From Nymphalis io (Eukaryota; Arthropoda; Insecta; Lepidoptera; Nymphalidae), in the NCBI RefSeq assembly GCF_905147045.1, contig NC_065898.1, positions 9,672,001-9,736,000 of the forward strand: a stretch of 64,000 nucleotides of DNA, written 5' to 3'. The translations under genes were made by a program, and so were the position numbers. Shown here piece after piece: positions 10,817 through 21,333 of the stretch. The notes under the pieces were generated by a model. That model was not told where the DNA came from, did no database searches, and worked only from the letters and a program-made list of their open reading frames with translations. Each line of letters starts with the position of its first letter. Within the stretch, counting starts at the first letter, position 1.

Positions 10817-11309
10817 TGACCTGTAGCTTGTAACGGTGCTGACAATAGATTGAGGCTACAGTCATTATGAACCGCTTCAAAGCTATTATGGAAAATAAAT
10901 AATATTCGATTATTATTGAACAACTTAGTTTAAAAGTCGAAGGATTTGCCAACTACGATTAGTTGATAAAATACCGTTGACCGCAATAGATTTTTTCTAA
11001 TAAAGCCTTTCGTAAATATACCGTGTAACACGTTCACATTGAAATAGCGTAATTTTATTACAGACACTTTATTTAGACTTAATTAAATGCAAGTCTGTCA
11101 TTCATTTGTTAATCTATTATTTTTGTAATTAACTTTACTCAACTATTGATAAGTAATTAATCGAGGCTATCTTTTCGTTATAAATATTTTCAATAAAATA
11201 TTTAGATTTTTAAAATAACAAAATACAAATGAAATAAAATCTTATGTTAAAGGATTTACCTCTAACATTTACGAGCACATAGTTTAAGACTCAAATGACA
11301 TAATATATG
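10817..11309. other. AT-rich intergenic DNA, no gene
   Basis: Nothing beyond AT-rich unique sequence. Confidence 0.5.
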
Positions 11310-11345
11310 CCTCAAGGTTGGTGGTGCATTGACGTCGAGAAATAT
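11310..11345 (+). mobile_element. Repeat family D fragment
   Basis: CTCAAGGTTGGTGGTGCATTG matches the internal block CCCAAGGTTGGTGGCGCATTG of family D. Too short to define ends. Confidence 0.4.
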
Positions 11346-11386
11346 GTAATTTCTCGTGTATATATTTTTTAATTTCTCTTGAGATG

Positions 11387-11470
11387 GCAGACGAGCAACT
11401 GGGCCATTTGAGAATGAAGAGGTTTGGCCATTGGCTCTACAAGAAGTATAAACCGCTACTTCTGCCATCA
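11387..11470 (-). mobile_element. Repeat family D-like fragment
   Basis: GATGGCAGACGAGCAACTGGGCC followed by a TGGCCATTGGCTCTACAAGAAGTATAAACC block resembles the 3' third of family D in minus orientation. It lies opposite to the fragment at 11310. The 87-codon frame across both is fortuitous. Confidence 0.4.
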
Positions 11471-11734
11471 ATGATTTTCGTTCATATAAATTATCTTCGC
11501 TCAGTAAAATTTCAAAACGGAACACAATAATAAATATACATGTTTGGTTTAAATTAAATTATGATTAAATGACCCACACAAATGGACTTGTTCAATCATC
11601 GGGTAAAAATATTTGTTTGGTAATTTCTTTAACTAAAAGCATAAAATACTCAGTGCGCTGGAAAGAAAATACAGTACGCCTTGACAAATAATAATTTACA
11701 TCTTGTTTCGAAGGAGGTGAATAATGAATCGATT

Positions 11735-11963
11735 AGATATTAACCAATCCTTATATCACCAAAGCGTCACCAATCTTGGGAACTAATATGTTATATCTAT
11801 ATCCCTTGTGCCTGTAGTTACAATTTGAGATAGTGCAACTCCATGCACCTCACCCTTTCAACCGGAAAAAACGAACTACGTATTGCTGTTTGGCGGTAGA
11901 ATATGTTTTAAGTAGGTGATACCTACCCACTAAGACGCACAAACTCCTACCACCAAGGTGAAA
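11735..11963 (-). mobile_element. Repeat family D, degraded copy
   Basis: Blocks GCGTCACCAATCTTGGGAACTAA, CCCTTGTGCCTGTAGTTACA, ACCTCACCCTTTCAACCGG, TATTGCTGTTTGGCGGTAGAATAT and TACCTACCCACTAAGACG follow the order of the complete copies. The poly(A)-proximal third is lost. Confidence 0.7.
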
Positions 11964-12490
11964 CCATTCAATGTGCCCTTTTAAAACGGTCTTCGTACGT
12001 TATTAAATACTCATATATTATAAACTTATGAAGGCGCAAGTGACTCATTTCCTACTAACAAGTTTAAATTGCTGCAATTAACATTTAATTATGAGAAAAA
12101 TATAAAGCAATTATTGGTTGTATCATAAGTTGTTTGAATATATTCTATTACGATCATACGTCCGTCGTTTCGTTTCCATTTACAAAACATTAGCAAAAAA
12201 GTTTAATTGAGTTGATTGAGGTTGAATATATCCAAGGACCTTTTTAATTCCTAAGGATAATCATTTTAGCATAAACAAATAGACAGTCAGTTGTTTGACA
12301 AACAATTGTTAACTGTCTTCTAAGCATATCTTCATTTTGTAGGATAAAAGTTTAAGGTTTAAATGTAATATGATCAAACATAACTTACAGTTTTTTTTCT
12401 GTGTCATGATTAATAATTATTATGCACCGCGATTATTACCTTCAACTAACTTATTAAGTTCGAGTACAATACTGTAATAGCACTTTATTG
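11964..12490. other. Intergenic DNA with a compound hairpin
   Basis: At 12281-12318 two nested inverted repeats occur: AGACAGT/ACTGTCT outside and TTGTTTG-A-CAAACAA inside. Nothing else recognised. Confidence 0.5.
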
Positions 12491-12645
12491 TAGTAACAGC
12501 ACGTAAATGTGTACAGGGCTTAGGCGTCTTCTCCGTTTGATAAGTTTAGGAGCTTTTTCCACCACACTGCTCCAGTGCGGGTTGGTGGATACAAAAGTAA
12601 CTGATTTTCATCTAACAATTGTTTATATGTTTTTCATTACGGTGC
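12491..12645 (-). mobile_element. SINE family A, 5'-truncated
   Basis: Retains the 3' half (tail AGTAACAGC.., then TAGGAGCTTTTTCCACCAC..TGCTCCAGTGCGGGTTGGTGG). The tRNA head is lost. Confidence 0.65.
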
Positions 12646-13245
12646 ACGTATATAAAAACAATTATGCGGTGCAAATTTAAGCTAGAAATTATTATAGTAA
12701 ATATATTATAAATCGTAATAGGACATAAGCTATTAAGTATCCAATATTCGAAAGGCAATCTTCATTTAAAATGCAATACGACTAAATTTGAATTGTCCTC
12801 CGAATGTTCTAATGGACGCTTAGAATGTATGAATAATGTAAGAATTCTCAGGTTATAACGGCAAAAACAACATTAACTCTAAAACTTACACAATAAGCGA
12901 TTTAGATGTATTTAAGCTTAAAAAAATCCATTTATCTTTGTGATGATTGCAATTGTGTATTGCGTAAAAACTGCAATAGTGAGAACAATACCAACGATGA
13001 TTATAATTAGCTATGAACTCGTGAAAGTATAGTTTTTTCAAGAAACACGATGAACAAAGAACGACGAACCACTTTGTCGACGGATCGTGCCTTGGTATAT
13101 AGAGTATAGACCTAGTAATCTAATAGACGACCAAACATTTATTTATTTAGAACAATTTATTCAATTTATGATATAAGAAAAGCTATTTTGTCAAACCACT
13201 GTAATGATTTTCAATTAATAATAACAATCACTAAATCTTTCACAT
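12646..13245. other. AT-rich intergenic DNA, no gene
   Basis: Unique sequence; I see no element here. Confidence 0.5.
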
Positions 13246-13542
13246 TTTTTTTTTTTTTTTTATAGAATAGGAAGGTGGACGAGCATATGGGCCACCTGAT
13301 GGTAAGTGGTCACCAAACGCCCTTAGACATTGGCATTGTAAGAAATGTCAACCATCGCTTACAGCCAATGCGCCACCAACCTTGGGAACTAAGATTTTAT
13401 GTCCCTTGTGCCTGTAATTACACTGGCTCACTCACCCTTCAAACCGGAACACAACAATATCAAGTATTGCTGTTTTGCGGTAGAATATCTGATGAGTGGG
13501 TGGTACCTACCCAGACGAGCTTGCACAAAGCCCTACCACCAG
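13246..13542 (-). mobile_element. Repeat family D, full length
   Basis: Poly(T) at the left is the poly(A) tail on the minus strand. It is followed by TATAGAATAGGAAGGTGGACG, CATATGGGCCACCTGATGGTAAGTGG, GCCCTTAGACATTGGCATTG, the ACCAACCTTGGGAAC block and CCCTACCACCAG, the shared 5' end. The right junction carries an 11-base inverted repeat (GCCCTACCACC at 13530-13540, GGTGGTAGGGC at 13547-13557). A 90-codon frame crosses it but is fixed by the repeat, not by coding. Confidence 0.85.
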
Positions 13543-13557
13543 TATAGGTGGTAGGGC

Positions 13558-14454
13558 TGGTAGGTGGTAGTGGTGGTAGGGGTGGTATACCATAGTTTTG
13601 TTTATGTTTATTATTATTATATCGGTTTTATAATTACATCTATATATTATCTCATTACTTAATTTAAACCAAAGCATTGTATGCAAAAAACAAATGAATT
13701 AAATAATTATCAAAACTTATTTTACTAAGGTCATAAAACAGTAGATACAATTTTCAATTTTAATCGCAGATCAATTCTATCTTTGTCTAAATCTTCAAAC
13801 GCTGAAAGTGAGAGTATAATGCGCGCGCGCATCGTTCTGTGCATCGTGAATGACGTTTATAATTAACGAACGGTAAACCGTGCTGGGTCACTTGTGAGCT
13901 AACTCTTACTTTCGTTACTTTAAAGTGAATAAATTACGACACAATGTAACTGATGCTATCTATGATATTATGAAGACTATTATTGAATAAGAAGTGAAAT
14001 AAAATGTATGTGTGTGTATTTGAAGTCGAATAACTTGAGCTATAATACAAATTTAAATTTAAATTGTTTAAATCAAACGATACAGTTTTAAAGTATGAGA
14101 ACTTTGCTACTTATAGCTTTATTGTGCTGAGTCTCGAGAATATCCTCATTGCAATTAAATACAGTGCAGTAATGCTTTCGTAAAAGCCAGATGGCAAACA
14201 CTTTATATAAGTGTACATCTTATAATAAACAACATGACCAACGCAATATATGTATAAACTTTATAATTTTAAATATTTTAGTTTGTTAAATTTTTCATAG
14301 CTCCCGATTTTAATAATGCTTTAAAATGTCAATTATTAATATTGTTAATAAAAGCATATTGTTATACTAGTCAACGACCATACATCGCGACCTCATACGA
14401 AACATTATTTTTTGTTAATCTTTTAAATCATTAGATACATACTTTCTTTTTTTA
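13558..14454. other. Intergenic DNA with a CG-alternating palindrome
   Basis: A (GGT/GGTAG)-rich patch continues to about 13590. At 13819-13832 lies ATGCGCGCGCGCAT, a perfect 14-bp palindrome of alternating purine and pyrimidine, rare in such AT-rich DNA. No gene. Confidence 0.5.
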
Positions 14455-14562
14455 TAGTAAGCTGGCGGTATGTGATCACTTCCCATATATATTGGCATTG
14501 TATGAAATATTAACGATCCCGTACATCGCCCATGCGCCACCAACTTTGGGAACCAAGGTGCA
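14455..14562 (-). mobile_element. Repeat family D, short diverged copy
   Basis: Holds the 3' third only: TAGTAAGCTGGCGG, GTGATCACTTCC, TATTGGCATTGTA..GAAATATTAACGATCCCGTACATCGCC..GCGCCACCAAC. Confidence 0.6.
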
Positions 14563-15082
14563 ATGACTCGATTCATCTCTTATAATAAAAATAAATCATA
14601 ATTTAATCTTTTATAATGTAAATTATGTCATATCATATTTACGTAATCGTAGATTCTAACATCATCAATTCATGTACTATACTATGTACTTAATATACTG
14701 TTCAATTAAATATGAATATTCTCTATACTAAAAAAAAATATGAACAAGATATTCACTATTATTAGATATTTAGCGGAGTTACACGGATATATGCGTGAAA
14801 AGCGATATTATTTTAATACCATTTCGAAAAACGTAAAATGCCCATTAGACTTAGGAATCGACGTGGTAGGTCCAAGGATTTTACGGTGATCAGTTTAATG
14901 TGACAGGTGAGACGATGGTAAGGCGTGGTCCATAAGGACATTGATGCTAGGAAGTGGAGTTAGGGACAAAAGTTTGACATATTTCATGCCTTATGCCTTT
15001 GACCTTAGAAACGGAATAGAACTTATTGTACGATTTAGGTGTTTGACGTATTCAACTGAAATTTAATAAAAAAATTATTTAA

Positions 15083-15095
15083 TATAATTCATCAT
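15083..15095. repeat. Target-site duplication, left copy (RTE)
   Basis: TATAATTCATCAT, identical to 16066-16078, flanks the RTE insertion. Confidence 0.85.
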
Positions 15096-16065
15096 CAATC
15101 AATCAATCAATCAACAGCCAATCGTTGTCCACTGCTGAACATAGGCCTCTCCCAAGGTGCGCCAAAGCTCCCTGTCCTCCGCCTTCCGCATCCAGTTGGT
15201 GCCCGCCACCTTCTTAAGGTCGTCGGTCCACCTGGCTGGAGGGCGCCCTACGCTGCGCTTACCGATTCGCGGTCTCCACTCTAGGACTCGTCTGCTCCAA
15301 CGGCCATCGGTCCTACGACATACGTGACCAGCCCACTGCCACTTCAGCCTGCTAATTTTGCAAGCTATGTCGGTGACTCCGGTTCTTTTCCGGATAATCT
15401 CATTTCTGATCTTATCCTTCAAAGATACTCCGAGCATAGCTCGCTCCATAGCACGCTGAGCGACTTTGAATTTGTGGACTAGTCCCGCAGTTAGTGTCCA
15501 CGTTTCGGCACCGTATGTCATGGCAGGTAAGACGCATTGGTTGAAGACTTTCGTCTTCAAACATTGCGGTATAGACGACTTGAGGACTTGACGAAGGTTG
15601 CCAAATGCTGCCCATCCCAAGCGAATTCTTCGATCGGCTTCTTTCTCGAAGTTGTTTCTACCGACTTGTATTATCTGTCCTAGGTAGGTATATTCACTAA
15701 CAACTTCGAGAGGTTTCCCCTCGACGTATATCGGTCCCGGCACGACATGCCTATTGAACATGACCTTGGTCTTGTCCATGTTTATACCGAGACCGACACA
15801 CCGGGAAGACTCGCCTAGGCTACGCAGCATTCCGGTGAGTTGTTCCAGCGACTCTGCTATGATGACGATATCGTCGGCAAATCGAAGGTGTGAGATGTAC
15901 TCGCCGTTTACATTGACTCCATACCTAGTCCAATCCAGCGTTTTGAAAACGTCTTCCAACGCGTTGGTGAACAGTTTCGGGGATATTACATCCCCCTGTC
16001 TCACCCCTCTGCGCAGTTGGATCGCCTTCGTCTTACAGTTCTGGATGTGGACAGTCATTGTAGCG
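15096..16065 (-). mobile_element. RTE-type LINE, 5'-truncated, with TSD
   Basis: A 970-bp insertion bounded by an exact 13-bp direct repeat. On the minus strand it consists of the reverse-transcriptase C-terminal coding region followed immediately by a (TTGA/ATTG)n tail (15096-15112) rather than poly(A), as is typical of RTE LINEs. The 5' part (endonuclease and first RT motifs) is missing. The intact frame and exact TSD suggest a fairly recent insertion. Related, older 3' ends lie at 3296-3377 and 46891-47117. Confidence 0.9.
15111..16058 (-). pseudogene. RTE reverse transcriptase, C-terminal half
   Basis: An open frame of 315 codons with no internal stop. Near the N-terminus is GVRQGDVISPKLF (RT motif B region, about residues 18-30), then LRFADDIVII (about residues 58-67), whose two aspartates are the RT catalytic pair of motif C. 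Further on, CVLPAMTYGAETWTL and the C-terminal GRPPARWTDDL..W..LGEAYVQQW segment are hallmarks of RTE-clade ORF2 ends. The endonuclease domain and RT motif A aspartate are absent because the copy is 5'-truncated, so it cannot encode an active enzyme despite being open. The ATG at 16056-16058 is an internal methionine, not the element's start. Antisense frames over the same DNA are shadows. Confidence 0.9.
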
Positions 16066-16078
16066 TATAATTCATCAT
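16066..16078. repeat. Target-site duplication, right copy (RTE)
   Basis: TATAATTCATCAT, exact partner of 15083-15095. Confidence 0.85.
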
Positions 16079-19022
16079 ATATTTGTATTATTTGTTTTTT
16101 TTTTTTATGTCGTTAATTAGTTCATTATTAAGTCTTATATATTTTAATTATTATTTTTGTGATTGTGATTCTAAATCTTATTATTAGTGTGTGCTTTGTA
16201 ATATTATTGATGTGTGATTTGAATGTAGTAAATGTGTAATAATCATGTACCAAAAGTATGGGCCTTGATGCCTGCAAAATAAAGACATTATTATTATGAT
16301 ATTGGTAAGTGATTTGGATTGTCTTATTATGGACATTATCAAACGATTTACCTTAACCTTATAACTCAGTAATTATATTGTAGGTTTAAGCGCATTATGT
16401 AATTCAAAATCGAAGGCTCTTTGAATATTCATTTTGTACTTAAACGTGAAACTAAAACCAGTCCGGTAATATCGATGGTTTAAAATACAAATGGAAGTTC
16501 AGTAATTACTCTTTTATATACATTAAATGATATAAATTTATATAAATAATGTTTATTCTATACTTTTATATAAATAAATTAATCGATTTACTAGAAAACG
16601 TTTCGATCTAAAACTTTATTACAATTCACTTTAGATACTGTCTTCGGGAGATGTAATCAATCCCGTTCCATTTACGACGCCTCGTCTGTTGCTCAATTGG
16701 TCTTTCGTTGCATGATCGTCGTTATTTACCTTCACAGAAAACCTGTTCATACTTAAAACTTATTAATTTAATATAGTTTATTAATCAACTATTTTTTATA
16801 TCAACTATAACAATCTCTTCTTCCTTTTTTGTAAATTGAAATTGAAATAATAACAAATTCATCTTATGTCTATCTTAATAAGTCAAATATGATGCTGAAC
16901 CATAAGTATTTTTTTTCATTTCGTGTCTATATAGCGTAGATGAGTAGGGAAGTACAATATTCGGCACTGTTATACGAATGCCCCATTATCCTTTAATGCG
17001 GGTCGGGTTACGTCGGGTTACTCCATAATGGGTCGTCTTTAAGATGAATTGGTTAGGATTAGGAATGCAGGCTTGATTGAACGTTGAAGCCAGTGATCAC
17101 TTGTAATATGATAGAAAGGATAATAGACATACGTCCATGTTGGTAAGCCAACTGACAGTTTGGGAGTTTGTCTGCTTTCTTGTAAATTTCTCTGTTGGAA
17201 TTGTTGCTACTATTAATTAATATTATATTTTGTTTGTATTTTTAGTTTTATTTTAAAAATGTAAATAAATTAAACTACAAACTCAGTGTATGATATGAAT
17301 GATACTAAATAGTTATTTTGTTATTTTTAAAGTTATTACCTTGCTCTATACTTTTTATAGTCTATGTACGTGATATTTTTTTAAGGCAATAAAGAGTCCA
17401 ACTATTTGATCCCATCAAACCTAAAAATTTTAAATACATAAAAAATATGTAAAGCAAATTAGCTCCTATACACCGAGACCCCAGACAAAAACTTTAAACG
17501 GCAGAAGCAATATGATCAATTATAGAAAAAAACATTATTCATTCCTTGTCAAAGATACCACCCCTGAAAACTTAACAATGATATAGATAACAGTACAAAA
17601 TAAACAAGGAGTTTAAAGGCGATATCATTAAATCGAGACATTGTGGGTAAAAAAGCGAATCCTGTGAAGGGACTATTTTAACAATGCGACCCTTATTCGT
17701 ACGTGGGAACTAACTCGTGTCCGATCGCTACTGAATTTGCAACGAGGACGTCACGGATGCATATCTAATCGTTACTTTAATACTACCCGTATTACTACCA
17801 GTATTAAAGTAACGTAGGAAGCGTTAATATATTTGTATTAGGTAATTTTTTAACAACAAATTACGTGACCGAATTCAAAATAAAATCAAACAAAATAAAT
17901 TATTATGGGGCATATAGATAGACACATTTAAAAAATATAACGACTGTTTTTCATTACAAATGTTCAACAAAAATGCACAATATATAAAATACAATATTTC
18001 GTTTAAAGCTATTTAATAGAACAAAAAGTTGCTATAAACTTATTTACGTTAAAAAATATATACATTTAATCATTTGTAGTTCGTTATCGTTTCGCTTTAA
18101 CATTCTGGATATGTCTTTGTATAAAATGAATAGATGACGGTTGCGGTAATGAGTTGGAAACACTTTGTCCCTTTTGTTTGGAACTTCTTAATAGATCGAG
18201 TTTAACTAGTTTATTTATTCTTTTATCTCCATGTAATAGATGAGTCATATATTTTGGCTGTAATTATCTTTTATATTCATAATGAAAGGGATAGTTTCAA
18301 TGGATACAAAAAGGAGATCGAAGCAACTTGATATACATACATGCGCAAGCGCATGAAATGAATTAATTAGTTAGCATAAATACGCACTTAAGAATTTCAT
18401 TTCGAGACTGACATTGAATGAACAATGTAAATATTATTTAAACAAACATTTCCTTTGTTTTTTTTTTTAAATCTGCATTTTTAGTTTACCAAATAACATA
18501 AACTAAAATATGAATATTATTGTAATTAAGTTATATAGATAACATACTATCAAAACGACTAATGATACGCTAATTTGATGCGAATTTATGAGTCCTTAAA
18601 AATACTTATTATTATAATTTTAGTTAATGCAACATATCGCTGCTTGACATTTTACAATCTAGTTTCAAAATTGTTTCGAGAAAATTTATCTAATGTGTAA
18701 ATATTGTATCAAAGATGTGCTACAGCCCCTAAAAGTTTGAATTTGAGCCAGGAAATTGTTTGTAAGCTAGACATTTAATTCATTCGTATTTAATTCACTA
18801 AAACTTTTAAAATCAATTGAACGTCTTATAATAATTATAATAAAATGAAACAAAATAATATGTTTTAAATATAACAGAAAATATCGTTCTAATGAAATCG
18901 AGCTTAAACCAGATTTTTGGTTATATCTATTTCAATGAACGTACTTGTAATAATTGCTATTGAATCTTGAATAAATCATTATATGTTAATAATACTTACT
19001 GATTATAAACATTCAACGTGTA

Positions 19023-19026
<4 letters not shown>
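16079..19026. other. Long AT-rich stretch, no gene or known repeat
   Basis: About 2.9 kb without a recognised element. Small structures: a tandem 10-mer GTCGGGTTAC at 17002-17021 inside an 8-base inverted repeat (CCCATTAT at 16982-16989, ATAATGGG at 17025-17032), and the hairpin at 17771-17813. Segments 16630-16740 and 17690-17760 are somewhat richer in G+C but hold no frame of note. Confidence 0.5.
17771..17813. repeat. 14-bp perfect inverted repeat, 15-base loop
   Basis: GTTACTTTAATACT (17771-17784) is the exact reverse complement of 17800-17813. No recognised element surrounds it. Confidence 0.7.

Positions 19027-19091
<65 letters not shown>
19027..19091. repeat. (AT)n microsatellite
   Basis: Roughly 32 uninterrupted AT units; length is probably polymorphic. 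Confidence 0.95.
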
Positions 19092-19094
<3 letters not shown>

Positions 19095-19850
19095 TTGTGA
19101 TTAAGTTCTTAATTTAAATAATGCGGTGTAAAAAAGAGTATAAATATATAAAATAAATAAATTTCTTTCAAATAATGCATATTCAATTTAATGAAAGGTA
19201 AGTAGTGCCTGCCCGGAATTAAAATCGCAGCGCTGTAGATTGGGCATAACGGCTTGTTATAATAATTAAATAATTTAATTCAATCAACTATGTTACTTCG
19301 AATAACAATGTTAGCTATAATAACTGGTTACCAATGATAACTGAAATATCTTTAAGTATCTAGAGCATTACTATTTTCATAATTAGATTCTTTGCTTTGC
19401 TCCAATTAATATGTATCGGAGCTGAAATCTACGCAATTATATTGTCTAAATCCACTTATTAAAACTTATCATGTATACAATTTAGACCCTAATTACTTTT
19501 GCAATAAGATCTAAAATTGTTTATACATATACAGTAGTACTATATCGAATTATCAATGCATATCGCATGAAATTATGTATGTTTTTACGATACTAACAAA
19601 ATGGAGTTATGTTAATTGCTTATTATGAATTAGTAAATTATGTAGCTATTATTTAACAAATTATTTTTAAACATTAAAATCACTTAGAAAGATGTAATAT
19701 TTGACTGTTATCTCATTACAGATGACCATTTTTAATTAGCAAATTAATATTTTTTAATGAATTCTTAAGGAAATATCAAAATATACTTTAGTCAGGTAGA
19801 CTTTTACCAGTATATTGAATCGTCATTTTACAATATTTAATTTATTGTAA
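19092..19850. other. AT-rich intergenic DNA, no gene
   Basis: No element recognised. Confidence 0.5.
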
Positions 19851-19960
19851 AACTACCACTGGTTCGGAATATACTTCTACCGGGAAGAACCGCAAGAAAT
19901 TTCAGTAGTTACGCTTTTTCATGTAATTATCATATACAATAAATTTCTGTATCCTATATA
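19851..19960 (+). repeat. Interspersed repeat family E, fragment
   Basis: CTACCACTGGTTCGGAA..TTCTACCGGGAAGAACCGCAAGAAA..TCAGTAGTTACGCTTTTT resembles 63296-63385 and a motif I recall as common in lepidopteran genomes. The source element is not resolved; a LINE 3' region is possible. Confidence 0.5.
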
Positions 19961-20009
19961 AAAATCAACGAATACTAACTCCGTTTTTTATAATATAACT
20001 CCGGTATGG

Positions 20010-20044
20010 TTATGCGGTAGTCTGAGAAGCTACCTACCGCATAA
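20010..20044. repeat. 11-bp inverted repeat, 13-base loop
   Basis: TTATGCGGTAG (20010-20020) pairs exactly with CTACCGCATAA (20034-20044). Confidence 0.65.
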
Positions 20045-20087
20045 TAGTTATTCTACTACAAATAGTCTTACTTTATATGGCCGCGTT

Positions 20088-20240
20088 TCTATTTGAAGGG
20101 TTTGGTTTGAGTGAGCTAATGTCATTACAGATACAAAAGACATAACGTCTTATTTCTCATGGTTTGGCATCGGCATGGTGTAAGGAATATTACATTGCCA
20201 ATATCTACAGTGGGCATCTTCACATGTGAACTATAATGTC
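20088..20240 (+). mobile_element. Repeat family D, degraded
   Basis: GAAGGGTTTGGTTTGAGTGAGC, ATTACAGATACAAAAGACATAACGTCTTA, GGAATATTACATTGCCAATATCTA: diverged D blocks in sense orientation. The poly(A) end is lost. Confidence 0.55.
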
Positions 20241-21135
20241 CACTCGGGTTCGCATTGGCGGTTCAAGGAGGGGCCTAATCTTCAAACAATGCCAGTTTCT
20301 ATTTGCGAAACTTCGATAGTTACCCTTTACCTTTAAAAGTGGTTTATTTGCTTGTCTTATTATATAAATTAGGAACAAACACCTTTATATAATCTGTGTC
20401 GATTGCTTATTGACATAAGTCTCTCTTTCACTTTCCCTAAACAAATAACCCGTCAATTATCATTATATATTCATTTCACCTAATAACTATACTTATTTCC
20501 GCCAACTATATTTGCGGTTGCTCTTACTGAATTTGAAATTGCCTCTATTGTGAAATAATAATAATTTAATAAAGAGAACCAAATCGTTATTCAACATTAA
20601 CTTTCCATTATAAGCTATTGAAAGTAATTATTTATTAATAAAAAAATATATGAATTACATATAAGATATCCTAAAAATAAAAACACCGCTGGTTTAATGC
20701 AAGCTATTCCGTAACGCAAGCCCAATATATTAATTTTAAAAAATCCTGACAACGAGAAGATCATTTCATGGAGTCGTTCAAAAGTCTTGAACTTAACTAT
20801 AATTTTAATAAAAAGTATTATTTAGTTAAAACGTCCTAATATAAATAAATATATCAATAAGCATAATAAAATTAAGAAAAATAAAAGACTTCAAACGTCA
20901 CACAGAGGCATAAATGGCGCCATAATAAATAACAGTTATTTTTATCATCAATAAAAGCGTTATCATCAGGATATGAAAATCCAACAGTAGGTTGAGGAAA
21001 CGATATCGCTTAAAGAGTTACATCCGGTTTAATATAAAACGACACTTTATTTATCCTTTGTAAATGCATATACTTATTTAATAAATATATACAGCTTCAG
21101 TATACATAATATTATAACTATATAAAACAGAGATG
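20241..21135. other. AT-rich intergenic DNA, no gene
   Basis: Nothing recognised. Confidence 0.5.
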
Positions 21136-21333
21136 GTTTTTTTTATAGAAAAGGAAGGCAGACAAGCATATGGGAGCATTAGACATTCGCATTGTAAATA
21201 TGTTAACCATTGTTTACATCACCAATGCGCCACCAACCTTGGGAACTAAGATTTTATGTCCCTTGTGCCTGTAATTACACTGGCTCACTCACCCTTTAAA
21301 CCGGAACACAACAATACGAAGTACTGCAGTTTG
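21136..21333 (-). mobile_element. Repeat family D, 5'-truncated
   Basis: Poly(T), TATAGAAAAGGAAGGCAGACAAGC, GCATTAGACATTCGCATTG (the GGTAAGTGGTCACC stem-loop block is deleted), then ACCAACCTTGGGAACTAAG up to CAACAATACGAAGTACTGC. It lacks the last 90 or so bases towards the 5' end. Confidence 0.8.

Noticed and set aside
13275..13547. 90-codon frame repeated at 35656-35960 and 37517-37714, suggesting a conserved small protein family
   Set aside because: All are copies of repeat D in different frames and orientations; the similarity is that of the DNA repeat.
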